A stretch of 26,722 bases of DNA from Firmicutes bacterium UBA6418 (GCA_002439735.1 DJPG01000079.1:405-27126); one strand, 5' to 3'. Positions 15,391 through 24,836 are shown, counted from the stretch's first letter. Notes: generated by a model not told the origin, from the letters alone. Translations and numbers: made by a program.

Positions 15391-16170
15391 GTGAGAGCAA
15401 TACGATCCAAAGACAATCGAATCTTCAAACGATGCGAACAGCTGACCGTACGCAAGTATCGTGATCAGAGCGGACGCTATCTCATCGAGGGTGAAAATCT
15501 CCTGGCGGAAGCGGTCAAAAATCAGGCACAGATCGAAACGATACTGGTGCGGGAGGGCTATGAACGGCCGATCCCACCCGGACTGGAAAGCAAGCTGTTT
15601 CTGCTTGATGCGAAGCTATTTGACCGGCTGGCACAGACTATGACCAGTCAGGGTATCCTGGCTGTTGTGGTCAGGCACAACCATCGCAAAGAGGACTTTC
15701 TCACGGTTCCGGGCGGCAATTTCATCGTGCTCGACCGGCTGCAGGATCCGGGCAATATCGGCACGATCCTGCGAACTGCGGACGCGGCAGGGTATCGGCT
15801 GGCAATCCTGATGAAGGGGACGGCGGATGTCTACTCCCCGAAAGTGGTAAGGGCGGCGACCGGTTCACTCTTTCGAATGCCGGTTGTTTCCATGGCTTCC
15901 GCGGAAGAGCTGGTGGAATTTACCAGGGCAGCCGGCAAGAAACTGACAGCGACCTGCTTAGACGCGCAGTGCTGTTATTACGAAGAGAACCTGACACACG
16001 ATATTGCGCTGATCATCGGCAACGAGGGCAACGGGATTTCGCAGGAACTCATCGAAAGCTCGGATATCCGGATACGGATCCCGATGCACGGCAATATCGA
16101 ATCGCTGAACGCGGCTGTCGCGGCCGGCATTCTGATGTATGAAGCCATGCGCGAAAATTCCCGGATATAA
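15391..16170 (+). CDS. TrmH/SpoU-family RNA 2'-O-methyltransferase
   Basis: 259 residues from the GTG start. An N-terminal RNA-binding (SpoU substrate-binding) domain covers about 1-95. The SPOUT methyltransferase domain has all three motifs: LQDPGNIGTILRTADAAG (about 117-134, with Asn122 and Arg128), LIIGNEGNGIS (207-217), and IPMHGNIESLNAAVAAGIL (230-248), which form the trefoil-knot SAM site. It methylates a ribose 2'-OH in rRNA or tRNA. Placement directly before pheS matches Bacillus ysgA, a 23S rRNA A-loop methyltransferase (RlmP), which makes an rRNA target likely. RlmB-like activity is the main alternative. A strong AAGGAGGG site supports GTG. Confidence 0.9.
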   Translation: MRAIRSKDNRIFKRCEQLTVRKYRDQSGRYLIEGENLLAEAVKNQAQIETILVREGYERPIPPGLESKLFLLDAKLFDRLAQTMTSQGILAVVVRHNHRKEDFLTVPGGNFIVLDRLQDPGNIGTILRTADAAGYRLAILMKGTADVYSPKVVRAATGSLFRMPVVSMASAEELVEFTRAAGKKLTATCLDAQCCYYEENLTHDIALIIGNEGNGISQELIESSDIRIRIPMHGNIESLNAAVAAGILMYEAMRENSRI

Positions 16171-16207
16171 AAAGATCAAAAGAATCGAAACTTATAGAAA
16201 AGAAAAC

Positions 16208-16214
16208 GGAAAGG
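16208..16214 (+). promoter_or_regulatory. Ribosome site that favours the ATG start of pheS
   Basis: GGAAAGG ends nine bases before the ATG at 16224. The in-frame TTG at 16215 touches this site directly and is too close to be used. Confidence 0.7.
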
Positions 16215-16223
16215 TTGAAAAAA

Positions 16224-17246
16224 ATGCAGGAAAAATTAGCACAAATTCTGGAAGAAGCAAAGAAACAGCTGAGTGAAGTATCTTCCGTGCAGGATGCGGA
16301 AGCGATCAGGGTCAAGGTCCTCGGCAAAAAGGGGCAGCTGACGGAGATCTTAAGATCTATGGGGAAACTTGCCCCGGAAGAAAGAAAAGAACTCGGCATG
16401 GCGGCCAACAGGGTGCGCGCGGATGTCGAAGCGCTTCTGGACGATACATTTTCGCAGTTAAAGGAGAAAGCAAAAAAAGCAAAATTCAAAGCCGAAAAAA
16501 TCGATGTGACGGAACCGGGACAGCCGTTCCACCTCGGAACCAAGCATCCTCTGACGATTACTATCGAGGAGATCGCCAGAGTCTTCAAATCCATGGGATT
16601 CTCGCTTTCTGAGGGACCGGAAGTGGAGACCGTGTTCAACAACTTCGACGCGCTGAACGCAGGCCCGAACCATCCGGCCAGAGATTGGACCGATACCTTC
16701 TATATCAATGACGACATTTTGCTTCGGACGCAGACCTCTCCGGTGCAGGTTCGGACCCTGCTCAAGCAGAAGCCGCCGATTCGCGTTTTCGCGCCGGGCA
16801 GATGCTTCCGCTGCGATACGCCGGACGCGACCCACTCTCCGATGTTCCATCAGGTAGAGGGACTGGTCGTGGACGAGGGCATCACCATGGCAGACCTCAA
16901 GGGGGTACTGGACAGTTTCGCGAAGCAGATGTTCGGCTCCGAAGTCCGCACCAAATTCCGTCCGCACCACTTCCCGTTTACGGAACCGTCTGCCGAAATG
17001 GACGTTTCCTGCTTCAAATGCGGCGGCAAGGGCTGCAGAGTCTGCAAAGGCTCCGGTTGGATCGAGATCCTCGGCTGCGGCATGGTACATCCGAATGTAC
17101 TCAAGGTCGGCGGCGTTGACACCGAAAAATACACCGGATTCGCGTTCGGTATGGGCGTCGAACGTATCGCGATGCTGAAGTACGGTATCGATGATATCCG
17201 TCTTCTGTACGAAAACGATATGCGGTTCATCGAGCAGTTCAAGTAG
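16224..17246 (+). CDS. pheS: Phenylalanyl-tRNA synthetase alpha subunit
   Basis: 340 residues from the chosen ATG. It is the catalytic half of the cytoplasmic alpha2beta2 class II enzyme that charges tRNA-Phe. A coiled-coil N-terminal arm that contacts tRNA is followed by the catalytic domain starting near FHLGTKHPLT. Motif 2 is in GRCFRCDTPDATHSPMFHQ and motif 3 in GFAFGMGVERIAML. A four-cysteine cluster at 263, 266, 271 and 274 (CFKCGGKGCRVC) looks metal-binding and is, to my recollection, common in Firmicute PheS. The ribosome site GGAAAGG fixes the ATG rather than the TTG three codons upstream. It sits 53 bases after the methyltransferase gene and 32 bases before pheT. Confidence 0.97.
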   Translation: MQEKLAQILEEAKKQLSEVSSVQDAEAIRVKVLGKKGQLTEILRSMGKLAPEERKELGMAANRVRADVEALLDDTFSQLKEKAKKAKFKAEKIDVTEPGQPFHLGTKHPLTITIEEIARVFKSMGFSLSEGPEVETVFNNFDALNAGPNHPARDWTDTFYINDDILLRTQTSPVQVRTLLKQKPPIRVFAPGRCFRCDTPDATHSPMFHQVEGLVVDEGITMADLKGVLDSFAKQMFGSEVRTKFRPHHFPFTEPSAEMDVSCFKCGGKGCRVCKGSGWIEILGCGMVHPNVLKVGGVDTEKYTGFAFGMGVERIAMLKYGIDDIRLLYENDMRFIEQFK

Positions 17247-17278
17247 GATTTAGTACGCAGCAGATTAGGAGGATAAAA

Positions 17279-19741
17279 ATGATAGTTTCATTAGAATGGT
17301 TAAAAGATTATACAGATGTGCAGGTAAGCCCGGAAGAGTTCTGTGACCGCATGATCATGTCCGGCTCCAACCTGGAAACGCTGGAGCTGGTCGGTGAAGA
17401 TATAAAGGATGTCGTAGTCGGCAGAATCGTGAAGATCGAGCCGCATCCGAACGCGGATAAGCTGGTCGTTTGTCAGATCGATATTGGCCGGGCGGAACCG
17501 GTGCAGATCGTGACCGGCGCGCCGAACGTATTTGAGGGCGCGTATGTTCCGGTCGCGCTGGACGGCAGCCATATCCCGGGGCCGATTCATGGACAGCCGA
17601 AGCAGGAGGGCGGCACAGTCATCACCAAGGGCAGCCTCCGCGGCGTGGAATCCGACGGCATGCTCTGCTCATTCGGCGAACTGGGCTTTGAAGACAAGGT
17701 CGTTCCGGTCAACCAGAGAGAGGGAATCTGGATCCTCGAACAAGCGTATCCGCTCGGCAGCGATTTCGCCGAAACGATGGAACTCAAAGACGCGATCATC
17801 GACTTTGAGATCACGCCGAACCGTCCGGACTGCCTGTCCATGATCGGTATGGCAAGAGAAGCGGCGGCAACCTTCGGCACCAAGCTGCGTTATCCGGAAA
17901 CTTCCTGCAAGCACGAAGAAGGACACGCCAAGGATTATATCCAGGTCGAAGTCAAGTCTCCGCTTTGCAGAAGATACGTTGCCAGAGTTGTCAAGGATGT
18001 CAAGGTGGAGGATTCCCCGTGGTGGCTGCAGAGAAGACTGATCCATGCAGGCATGCGTCCGATCAACAACATCGTGGATATCACCAACTTTGTTATGCTC
18101 GAATACGGTCAGCCGATGCACGCGTTCGATATCGAAAGCCTTGCCGGCAAGAAGATCGTGGTCGACACGGCAAACGACGGTGAAAAATTCGTTACGCTTG
18201 ACGGCACCGAAAGAACACTGGACGACAAGATGCTGATGATCAACGACGCCGAGAAACCGGTCGCGGTGGCTGGCGTGATGGGCGGTCTGAACTCCGAGAT
18301 CGAAGCGACGACCAAGACCATCGTGGTCGAATCCGCGAACTTCGTCGCCAATAGCGTCAGAACCACGTCCAAGAGACTGGTGCTGCGAACCGAAGCTTCC
18401 GGCCGTTACGAAAAGGGCATCGATCCAAACCTCTGCGAAAGAGCGGCGGACAGAGTCTGCGAACTGATCGAGCTGATCGGAGCGGGTACGGTTGTCGGCG
18501 GCAGTGTGGATATCTATCCGCAAGTCGCGGAACCGAAAACCGTACATGCGAGAGTTTCTCGCATCAATCATGTGCTGGGTATCGAACTTTCCAGGAACCA
18601 GATGGTCGCTTACCTCGAAAGCCTGGAAATGATCGTCAAAGGCGACGGCGATGATCTCTATGTGACCGCGCCGACCGTCAGACAGGACATTGAGATCGAA
18701 GAAGATATCGTAGAAGAAGTCGCCAGACTTTACGGCTATGACAACCTGCCGGTCACCATTCCGAAGGGAAATAACGAGGCAAGTCAATCCCACGAAAGAG
18801 ATATTAAGGATCTGGCCAAAAATACGCTCTGCGCGCTCGGCGCCAACGAGATCCAGACCTATTCCTTTGTCAGCCCGAAGGGCGTGGACAATGTCAGGAT
18901 TGCGGAAGATTCCTGGGAAAGAGGTTTCGTGAAGATCCTCAATCCGCTCGGAGAAGATACGTCCGTTATGCGAACGATTCTCACGCCGGAAATGCTCGAA
19001 GTCATGGGCAGAAACTACGCGAGAAACCGCGAAGCGATGCGCGCGTTCGAGATCGGCAATACCTTCCTGGTCAACATGATCGACGAGCATCAGCTGCCGT
19101 TTGAAAGCGATAACCTTTCCATCGGTCTCTACGGCGGCGGAGATGATTTCTTCACGCTGAAGGGCATGATCACCGAACTGCTGTACAAGCTTGGTATCCG
19201 GGATCTGATCTTCGTGCCGGAGACGGAATACGGCGTTTACCATCCGGGCAGATGCGCAAGAATCATCGCCAGACATATGGCGGAGCTGGAAGATGGACCA
19301 AAGGAGGAAGAAGTGGAACTTGGTATCATGGGTGAGGTGCATCCGGATGTCGCGGATCAATACGGCATTGGTGTACGCGCTTGTGCGGCTGAACTGTTCT
19401 TTAAGACTGTGACCGAGCTTTCCGACACTACGAAGGTCTATCATCCGCTGCCGAAGTATCCGGCCATGACAAGAGACATCGCGCTGGTCGTTGACGAAGA
19501 TATGACCGTCGGCGAAATTGAGGATGTCATTCAGAACGCAGGAGCAAAGATCCTCAGAGATGTGAAGCTTTTCGATATCTACCGCGGGAAGCAGGTCGGC
19601 GACGGTAAGAAGAGCGTAGCGTTCGCACTGACCTACCGCGACAATGAGCGAACCCTGACCGACGAAGATGTACAGAATGCGCACAGCAAGGTACTCGCAG
19701 CCTTAAAGGACAAGCTCGGCATCAATCTGAGAGAAATGTAG
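17279..19741 (+). CDS. pheT: Phenylalanyl-tRNA synthetase beta subunit
   Basis: 820 residues, full length. Visible in order: an N-terminal tRNA-binding OB domain (about 40-150, GRIVKIEPHPNADKLVVCQ), the B3/B4 editing region (about 210-385), a B5 domain (about 405-475), a catalytic-like core that has lost its active site in this family, and a C-terminal anticodon-recognising FDX-ACB domain (about 727-820, starting KYPAMTRDIALVVDED). The ATG follows AGGAGG at 17267-17272. It is co-transcribed with pheS by spacing. A 671-residue open frame on the opposite strand is a by-product of codon bias and not a gene. Confidence 0.97.
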   Translation: MIVSLEWLKDYTDVQVSPEEFCDRMIMSGSNLETLELVGEDIKDVVVGRIVKIEPHPNADKLVVCQIDIGRAEPVQIVTGAPNVFEGAYVPVALDGSHIPGPIHGQPKQEGGTVITKGSLRGVESDGMLCSFGELGFEDKVVPVNQREGIWILEQAYPLGSDFAETMELKDAIIDFEITPNRPDCLSMIGMAREAAATFGTKLRYPETSCKHEEGHAKDYIQVEVKSPLCRRYVARVVKDVKVEDSPWWLQRRLIHAGMRPINNIVDITNFVMLEYGQPMHAFDIESLAGKKIVVDTANDGEKFVTLDGTERTLDDKMLMINDAEKPVAVAGVMGGLNSEIEATTKTIVVESANFVANSVRTTSKRLVLRTEASGRYEKGIDPNLCERAADRVCELIELIGAGTVVGGSVDIYPQVAEPKTVHARVSRINHVLGIELSRNQMVAYLESLEMIVKGDGDDLYVTAPTVRQDIEIEEDIVEEVARLYGYDNLPVTIPKGNNEASQSHERDIKDLAKNTLCALGANEIQTYSFVSPKGVDNVRIAEDSWERGFVKILNPLGEDTSVMRTILTPEMLEVMGRNYARNREAMRAFEIGNTFLVNMIDEHQLPFESDNLSIGLYGGGDDFFTLKGMITELLYKLGIRDLIFVPETEYGVYHPGRCARIIARHMAELEDGPKEEEVELGIMGEVHPDVADQYGIGVRACAAELFFKTVTELSDTTKVYHPLPKYPAMTRDIALVVDEDMTVGEIEDVIQNAGAKILRDVKLFDIYRGKQVGDGKKSVAFALTYRDNERTLTDEDVQNAHSKVLAALKDKLGINLREM

Positions 19742-19761
19742 GATAAGGGAATAGAAGCAAG

Positions 19762-20232
19762 ATGGAAGATAATCGCGTCAAAGTAAGGATTTACGGGCAG
19801 GACTACATCATCTCCGGGGAACGGGATGAAGAGATCATCCGGCAGATCGCATCCTATGTGGACGGCCGTATCCGGGAAGTCAGCAAGTATTTTTCCGGAA
19901 ACGTGCAGGGGTCGCTGGCAGTCCTAGCAGCCGTCAATATTACCGATGAACTCTTTGAAACCCGCGAAAAAATCGCTGCGCTCACAGAAGCCAAAGATCA
20001 GGTGGAAAAGGATGCGCAGCACTATCTGAAAATGTGGGATGAAGCCAAAAAGAGCTTTATGCAGTATAAGGAAGAAGCGGCCAACGCTGCGGCCGAAAGA
20101 CAGAAGTGTGAGGAAAAATATCGTCAGCTGGAGGAAAAATGCAGCGAATTTGAAAGCTCCTTCTTTGATATTCAAATGGAGAATATCCGTCTGAAGAGCG
20201 AGTTGGAAAAGAGCAGGAAGACCAATGAATAA
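19762..20232 (+). CDS. zapA: ZapA-type cell division protein with long coiled-coil tail
   Basis: 156 residues. The N-terminal domain (about 1-90) begins VKVRIYGQDYIISGE and contains VNITDELFE, as in ZapA, which binds and bundles FtsZ filaments. The C-terminal half is a charged, heptad-like coiled coil (about 75-150) and is longer than in short ZapA proteins of about 85-110 residues. The ribosome site is weak (AAGGGA about 12 bases upstream). It overlaps mutS2 by eight bases, and the zapA-mutS2 pairing is common in Firmicutes. It may couple Z-ring assembly to the ftsZ gene located 4.5 kb upstream. Confidence 0.88.
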   Translation: MEDNRVKVRIYGQDYIISGERDEEIIRQIASYVDGRIREVSKYFSGNVQGSLAVLAAVNITDELFETREKIAALTEAKDQVEKDAQHYLKMWDEAKKSFMQYKEEAANAAAERQKCEEKYRQLEEKCSEFESSFFDIQMENIRLKSELEKSRKTNE

Positions 20233-22600
20233 AAAAGCACTTGCGGTTTTAGAATATGACAAGATCCTAAACATGCTGCGGGAGTGCGCGGGCTCCGAGA
20301 TGGCTAGGGCGAAAATCGCCCTGTTCCGGCCATCGTCGAACCCGTATAAGATCCGGGAAAGACTCGCCGAGACCAGCGAGGCCGTACAGGTCATCGCGCG
20401 GAAAGGAGCGATCCCGCTCGGACAGCTTTACGATATTGAAAACGCGCTGCATCTGGCGCGAAAAGGCGGGAGCTTGACGATGCGTCAACTTTTGCAGGTG
20501 CTGTACGATCTGAAAGTGACGGGAGACGTCGTGACCTTTCTGCGCAGCGATCTGCCGCAGCTGCCGATCCTCGACGGCATGCGGGAAGTCCTGGTGACGT
20601 TCCCGCGCCTTGCCGACCGCATCGACCGTTGCATCTTATCGGAAGATGAGATGGCGGACAGCGCGTCGCCGGAACTGAAGGATATCCGCCGGAGCATCGT
20701 GCGGCAGAACGAAGCGATCCGCAATCGGCTGAACCAGATCCTGAGCAACCGCGACAACCAGACCTATCTGCAGGACAGCCTTGTGACGATGCGTGACGGG
20801 CGGTATGTGGTGCCGGTCAAGGCCGAACATCGAGCCAAGATGCCGGGCATTGTCCACGACCAATCCTCGAGCGGCGCGACGATCTTTGTGGAACCGCAGG
20901 TGATCGTTGATCTGAACAACGGACTGCGGGAGTTGGAACTGGCGGAACGTGCGGAGATCGACCGCATTCTGGCTGAACTTTCGTCGAACGTGGCGGAGCA
21001 CTTCCACGATCTTTTGAACAATCAGAAGATCCTCGTCCAAATGGACGTGATCTTTGCTAAGGGGAAGCTTTCCTGCCGCATGCAGGCGGAGCAACCGCAG
21101 ATGAACGAGGACGGGGAACTGGATCTGAAACAGGCCAGACACCCGCTTTTGGAGATCAAAAAAGCGGTGCCGATCAACGTGGCAGTCGGGAAAGATTACC
21201 GGACGCTGGTGATCACCGGACCGAATACCGGCGGCAAGACGGTCACGCTCAAGACCATCGGGTTGCTGGCCTTGATGGCACAGAGCGGACTGCACATCCC
21301 GGCGGCAGGAACCAGCCGGATGCCGATCTTCCGCGATGTTTTCGCGGACATCGGCGACGAACAGAGCATTGAGCAGAGCCTGAGTACCTTTTCCTCCCAT
21401 ATGCGTAATACAGTGGAGCTGGTGGAAAAGGCCAAGACCGGTACGCTGGTATTGCTGGATGAACTGGGAGCCGGTACCGATCCGACCGAGGGGGCGGCAC
21501 TGGCGATCGCCATCCTCGAACGCCTAGCGGCGCAGGGCGCGATCACCGTGGCAACGACCCATTATAACGAACTGAAAAAATACGCGCTTTCCACACCGGG
21601 CGTGGAGAACGCTTCCATGGAATTTAATGTGGAAACCCTGAGCCCGACCTATCGCCTGTTTATCGGCGTGCCGGGCAAATCCAACGCCTTTGAGATCTCC
21701 CGCAAGCTGGGACTGCCGGACGCGATCATCAATCGCGCGGGACAGCTTTTGGAACGCGGTGATATTGCCTTTGAAGATGTGCTGAGCGCAATCGAAAAGG
21801 ATAAGCAGAAGGCAGAAGATGAACGCAGCGAGGCGATGCAGCTCCGGCAGCAGATGGAAAAGCAGCAGGAAGCGCTCGAAAAGCGAGAAGCTGCCTTAGC
21901 TCAAAAAGAAAAAGAGCTCCTGCGTGCGGCCAAAGAAGAAGCGCGCGCCATCGTGCGCGAAGCGAAGGACACCGCCGCAGAAGTGCAGAAAGAACTGCGC
22001 GCTTTGGCCAAGGAGCCGAGTCTGGGCGAACGCAATAAGCGTTTGGAACAGAGTAAGCGCAGACTGCGGGAGAGTGAAAACAAATACGCGGTCGCACCGG
22101 AGAAACTGGTCAATTACGACCCGGTTCGTCCGGAGGAACTGAAGATCGGCGACCGGGTCAAGCTACTGACACTCGATCAAAACGGCGAGGTGCTGACGCT
22201 GCCGGATGCCAAAGGCGATCTGATGGTTGGCGTCGGCATCCTGAAGATCAACGCCAATGTGAGGGATCTGATGCTGATCCGTGACGGTTCAGCCAAAAAG
22301 AAGCCGCCACGCGGCACGAAATACGGCAGCCTTTCTCGCATGAAAGCCCAGAACATTTCTTCCTCGGTGAACGTACAGGGCAAGTCGCTGGACGAAGCAT
22401 TGATGGATGTGGACAAATATCTGGATGACGCCTATATGGCGGGTTTGAAGGAAGTGACGGTGATCCATGGCCTGGGCACGGGCGTTTTGCGCACCGGTCT
22501 GCGGCAGGCGTTCCGCCGGCACAAGCATGTGGATTCGTTCCGCAAGGGTGCTTATAACGAGGGCGGAGACGGCGTGACGATCGTCAAACTGAAGGAGTGA
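20225..22600 (+). CDS. mutS2: MutS2 family ATPase with C-terminal Smr domain
   Basis: 791 residues. MutS2 proteins act in suppression of recombination and, in Bacillus, in rescue of collided ribosomes. Seen here: the MutS core and clamp region, Walker A GPNTGGKT at 332-339, Walker B DELGAGTDP at 412-420, a long charged coiled coil (about 520-625), and a C-terminal Smr domain (about 713-791) with IHGLGTGVLR and GEGGDG-like NEGGDGVTIV. The segment that usually reads LDLRG reads VNVQG (715-719), so the aspartate and arginine of the motif linked to nuclease activity are replaced. The start lies within the zapA end and uses AGGAAG at 20215-20220. Confidence 0.95.
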   Translation: MNKKALAVLEYDKILNMLRECAGSEMARAKIALFRPSSNPYKIRERLAETSEAVQVIARKGAIPLGQLYDIENALHLARKGGSLTMRQLLQVLYDLKVTGDVVTFLRSDLPQLPILDGMREVLVTFPRLADRIDRCILSEDEMADSASPELKDIRRSIVRQNEAIRNRLNQILSNRDNQTYLQDSLVTMRDGRYVVPVKAEHRAKMPGIVHDQSSSGATIFVEPQVIVDLNNGLRELELAERAEIDRILAELSSNVAEHFHDLLNNQKILVQMDVIFAKGKLSCRMQAEQPQMNEDGELDLKQARHPLLEIKKAVPINVAVGKDYRTLVITGPNTGGKTVTLKTIGLLALMAQSGLHIPAAGTSRMPIFRDVFADIGDEQSIEQSLSTFSSHMRNTVELVEKAKTGTLVLLDELGAGTDPTEGAALAIAILERLAAQGAITVATTHYNELKKYALSTPGVENASMEFNVETLSPTYRLFIGVPGKSNAFEISRKLGLPDAIINRAGQLLERGDIAFEDVLSAIEKDKQKAEDERSEAMQLRQQMEKQQEALEKREAALAQKEKELLRAAKEEARAIVREAKDTAAEVQKELRALAKEPSLGERNKRLEQSKRRLRESENKYAVAPEKLVNYDPVRPEELKIGDRVKLLTLDQNGEVLTLPDAKGDLMVGVGILKINANVRDLMLIRDGSAKKKPPRGTKYGSLSRMKAQNISSSVNVQGKSLDEALMDVDKYLDDAYMAGLKEVTVIHGLGTGVLRTGLRQAFRRHKHVDSFRKGAYNEGGDGVTIVKLKE

Positions 22601-22605
22601 GCGGG

Positions 22606-23046
22606 ATGTATATTATCAGCAGATGCCTACTGGGATACAACTGTAAATATAACGGCGGGAACAACCGCAATGAGGCAGTCATCGAGTTCTGCCGGACGCA
22701 TCGTTATGTGGCGATCTGCCCGGAGACCGCGGGAAAACTGCCGTCGCCGCGTCCACCGGCCGAGAAGGTCGGAGACCGGATCGTGGACAAAGAAGGCCGC
22801 GATGTCACGGATTTTTTCGAAGCAGGCGCTACCTTGTGCATGCAGGCATGTCTGGACGCTGCGGAGCGGGAGGGCGAGCCGCTGGAGGGAGCCATCCTCA
22901 AAGCCAACAGTCCGTCCTGCGGATTCGGCAAGATCTACGACGGAACGTTCAGCGGCACACTGACAAATGGAAACGGTGTCTTTGCCGACCAGATACACCG
23001 CTGCGGAATTGATGTGATTACAGAAAAGGAGACAATCAAATGGTAA
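22606..23046 (+). CDS. DUF523 family protein of unknown function
   Basis: 146 residues from the chosen ATG. It opens MYIISRCLLGYNCKYNGGNN, the typical DUF523 start with its conserved cysteines, followed by CPETAGKLPSPRPPAE and by KANSPSCGFGKIYDGTFSG. The conserved cysteines and the NSPSCG loop suggest a metal or anion site, but no activity is known to me. AAGGAG at 22592-22597 is eight bases before the ATG. The GTG at 22597, inside this site, is less likely. It lies just after the mutS2 stop and overlaps argS by seven bases, so the three are probably translated from one message. Confidence 0.85.
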   Translation: MYIISRCLLGYNCKYNGGNNRNEAVIEFCRTHRYVAICPETAGKLPSPRPPAEKVGDRIVDKEGRDVTDFFEAGATLCMQACLDAAEREGEPLEGAILKANSPSCGFGKIYDGTFSGTLTNGNGVFADQIHRCGIDVITEKETIKW

Positions 23047-24752
23047 ATTTTAAGGATGAAATTGCCAAACTGCTCGCGGAACAAGTGACTGATCTGCCCC
23101 TCGAAGAGATCCGGGGCATGATCGAGGTTCCGCAGGATGCAAAAATGGGCGACTACGCGTTCCCTTGCTTTAAGCTCGCGAAAGTGATGCGCAAAGCGCC
23201 GCCGCTGATCGCCAAAGGCATTGCCGAAAAGATCGCGGACGCACCGATATTTGAAAAGGTCGAGCCGGTCAATGCGTATGTCAACATGTTTATTTCCAAA
23301 GAAGAATTTGTCAAAGACGTTGTGGAAGACGTGCTCGAAAAGGACAGCGAGTACGGCAAGACCAACATCGGCAACGGCATCCCGGTGATCGTGGAATTTT
23401 CCTCCCCGAACATTGCCAAGCCGTTTCATATCGGTCACATCCGCAGTACCGTCATCGGCAATTCCATTTATAAGTTATATGACGCGATGGGCTATAAGGT
23501 CACACGGATCAACCATCTCGGTGACTACGGCACACAGTTCGGCAAGATGATCGTCGCTTATCGCCGCTGGGGTAATGAGGAAGATGTCAAGCGAGAACCG
23601 ATCAAGACGCTGCTGCATTACTATACCAAGTTCCATGTAGAAGCCGAAAAGGATCCAACTTTGGAAGATGAAGCAAGAGCGACCTTCACCAGGCTGGAAC
23701 ACGGCGAACCGGAAGAAACCAAGCTCTGGCAGTGGTTCCGTGATGAATCCCTCAAGGAGTTTACCCGCGTCTATGACATGCTTGGAATTTCCTATGACTC
23801 CTACGCGGGTGAATCGTTCTATTCCGATAAGATGCCGGCCATCGTGGAAGAGCTGAAAAAGAAGAATCTGCTGGTGGAATCCAATGGCGCGATGATCGTC
23901 GATCTGGAGCCTTACGGACTAACACCGGCGCCGATTCTCAAATCGGACGGTTCCACCCTGTACATCACCAGAGATCTGGCATGTGCAAAATACAGAAAAG
24001 ACACTTACAACTTTTATAAGAACATTTATGTAGTCGCTTCGCAGCAGAACCTGCATTTCCAGCAGCTCAAGAAAATCCTCGAGCTCATGGGTTACGAATG
24101 GGCGAAGGATATCATCCACGTACCGTTCGGTTTAGTCAGCCTGGAAGACGGAACGATGTCAACTCGAGAGGGTCGTGTTGTTTTCCTAGAAGACGTGCTC
24201 AACCGGGCGATCGACGAGACGCGTGACATCATCCGCGAAAAGGGCGTCGCGACCGATAATATCGAAGAAACCGCCAAGCAGGTCGGTATCGGCGCTGTCG
24301 TCTTCAATGAACTGTCCAACAACCGGATCAAAGACTACGTGTTCTCCTGGGATAAGGTTCTGGATTTCAATGGAGAGACCGGACCTTACGTACAGTACAC
24401 CTATGCGAGATCGGCCAGCATTCTGCGCAATGCGGGCGAAGAGGCGGTACGCGCGGCACACGGTTCGATCAATGCGGCTTATATCACGAGCGAGAGCGCT
24501 TACACGCTGGCAAAGCTGATCTACAGGCTTCCGGAAGTCGTTATTGAGGCCGGCGAAAAATATGAGCCTTCCATCGTGACCAGACATATCGTCGACCTTG
24601 CGCAGGCGTTCAATCGCTTCTACCATGATGAACACATTCTGGTCGACAACGAAGAAGAAAAACGCGCGAAACTGGCGTTGGTCATCGCGGCCAAGACTGC
24701 GATCAAGAATGGCCTGGCACTGCTTGGCATGGAAGCGCCGGAACGGATGTAA
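23040..24752 (+). CDS. argS: Arginyl-tRNA synthetase
   Basis: 570 residues, class I synthetase that charges tRNA-Arg in the cytoplasm. The N-terminal additional domain (about 1-110) is followed by the catalytic HIGH motif at 130-133 in the block PNIAKPFHIGHIRST. The KMSKS position is MSTREG (373-378), a degenerate form that is normal in bacterial ArgRS. The C-terminal DALR-type anticodon domain ends with ALALLGMEAPERM-like sequence. AAGGAGA sits seven bases before the ATG. It overlaps the DUF523 gene by seven bases. A palindromic element follows the stop. Confidence 0.97.
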   Translation: MVNFKDEIAKLLAEQVTDLPLEEIRGMIEVPQDAKMGDYAFPCFKLAKVMRKAPPLIAKGIAEKIADAPIFEKVEPVNAYVNMFISKEEFVKDVVEDVLEKDSEYGKTNIGNGIPVIVEFSSPNIAKPFHIGHIRSTVIGNSIYKLYDAMGYKVTRINHLGDYGTQFGKMIVAYRRWGNEEDVKREPIKTLLHYYTKFHVEAEKDPTLEDEARATFTRLEHGEPEETKLWQWFRDESLKEFTRVYDMLGISYDSYAGESFYSDKMPAIVEELKKKNLLVESNGAMIVDLEPYGLTPAPILKSDGSTLYITRDLACAKYRKDTYNFYKNIYVVASQQNLHFQQLKKILELMGYEWAKDIIHVPFGLVSLEDGTMSTREGRVVFLEDVLNRAIDETRDIIREKGVATDNIEETAKQVGIGAVVFNELSNNRIKDYVFSWDKVLDFNGETGPYVQYTYARSASILRNAGEEAVRAAHGSINAAYITSESAYTLAKLIYRLPEVVIEAGEKYEPSIVTRHIVDLAQAFNRFYHDEHILVDNEEEKRAKLALVIAAKTAIKNGLALLGMEAPERM

Positions 24753-24760
24753 ATTTTATC

Positions 24761-24792
24761 TCGGCTTCGCTCGAAAATGACAGCGGAGCCGA
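24761..24792. repeat. Palindromic element after argS, resembling a dispersed intergenic repeat
   Basis: TCGGCTTCGCT at 24761-24771 pairs with AGCGGAGCCGA at 24782-24792: 11 pairs with one G-U, around a ten-base loop. No T-run follows on either strand, so it is not a standard terminator. On the minus strand it reads TCATTTTCGAGCGAAGCCGA, which resembles the short repeat with core TCATT(T)CGAGCGAAGC that I recall as scattered in intergenic regions of many anaerobes. Only one copy is in the window. Confidence 0.5.
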
Positions 24793-24836
24793 CGCAGTAC
24801 AAGAATGATGACAATAAGCGGAGAGATAGAAATAGA

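Noticed and set aside
15264..16223. T-box leader controlling pheST
   Set aside because: Amino-acyl synthetase genes in Firmicutes often have one, but no AGGGTGGNACCGCG-like sequence or matching antiterminator was seen before the methyltransferase gene or pheS.
17669..19684. 671-codon open frame on the minus strand opposite pheT
   Set aside because: It lies exactly antisense to a full-length, well-matched pheT. Its sequence shows no recognisable domain. Strong codon bias in the sense strand leaves few antisense stops.
24777..24836. Upstream in-frame ATG for the first radical SAM gene
   Set aside because: It falls in the loop of the palindromic element, lacks a ribosome site, and adds 20 residues not typical of the family.
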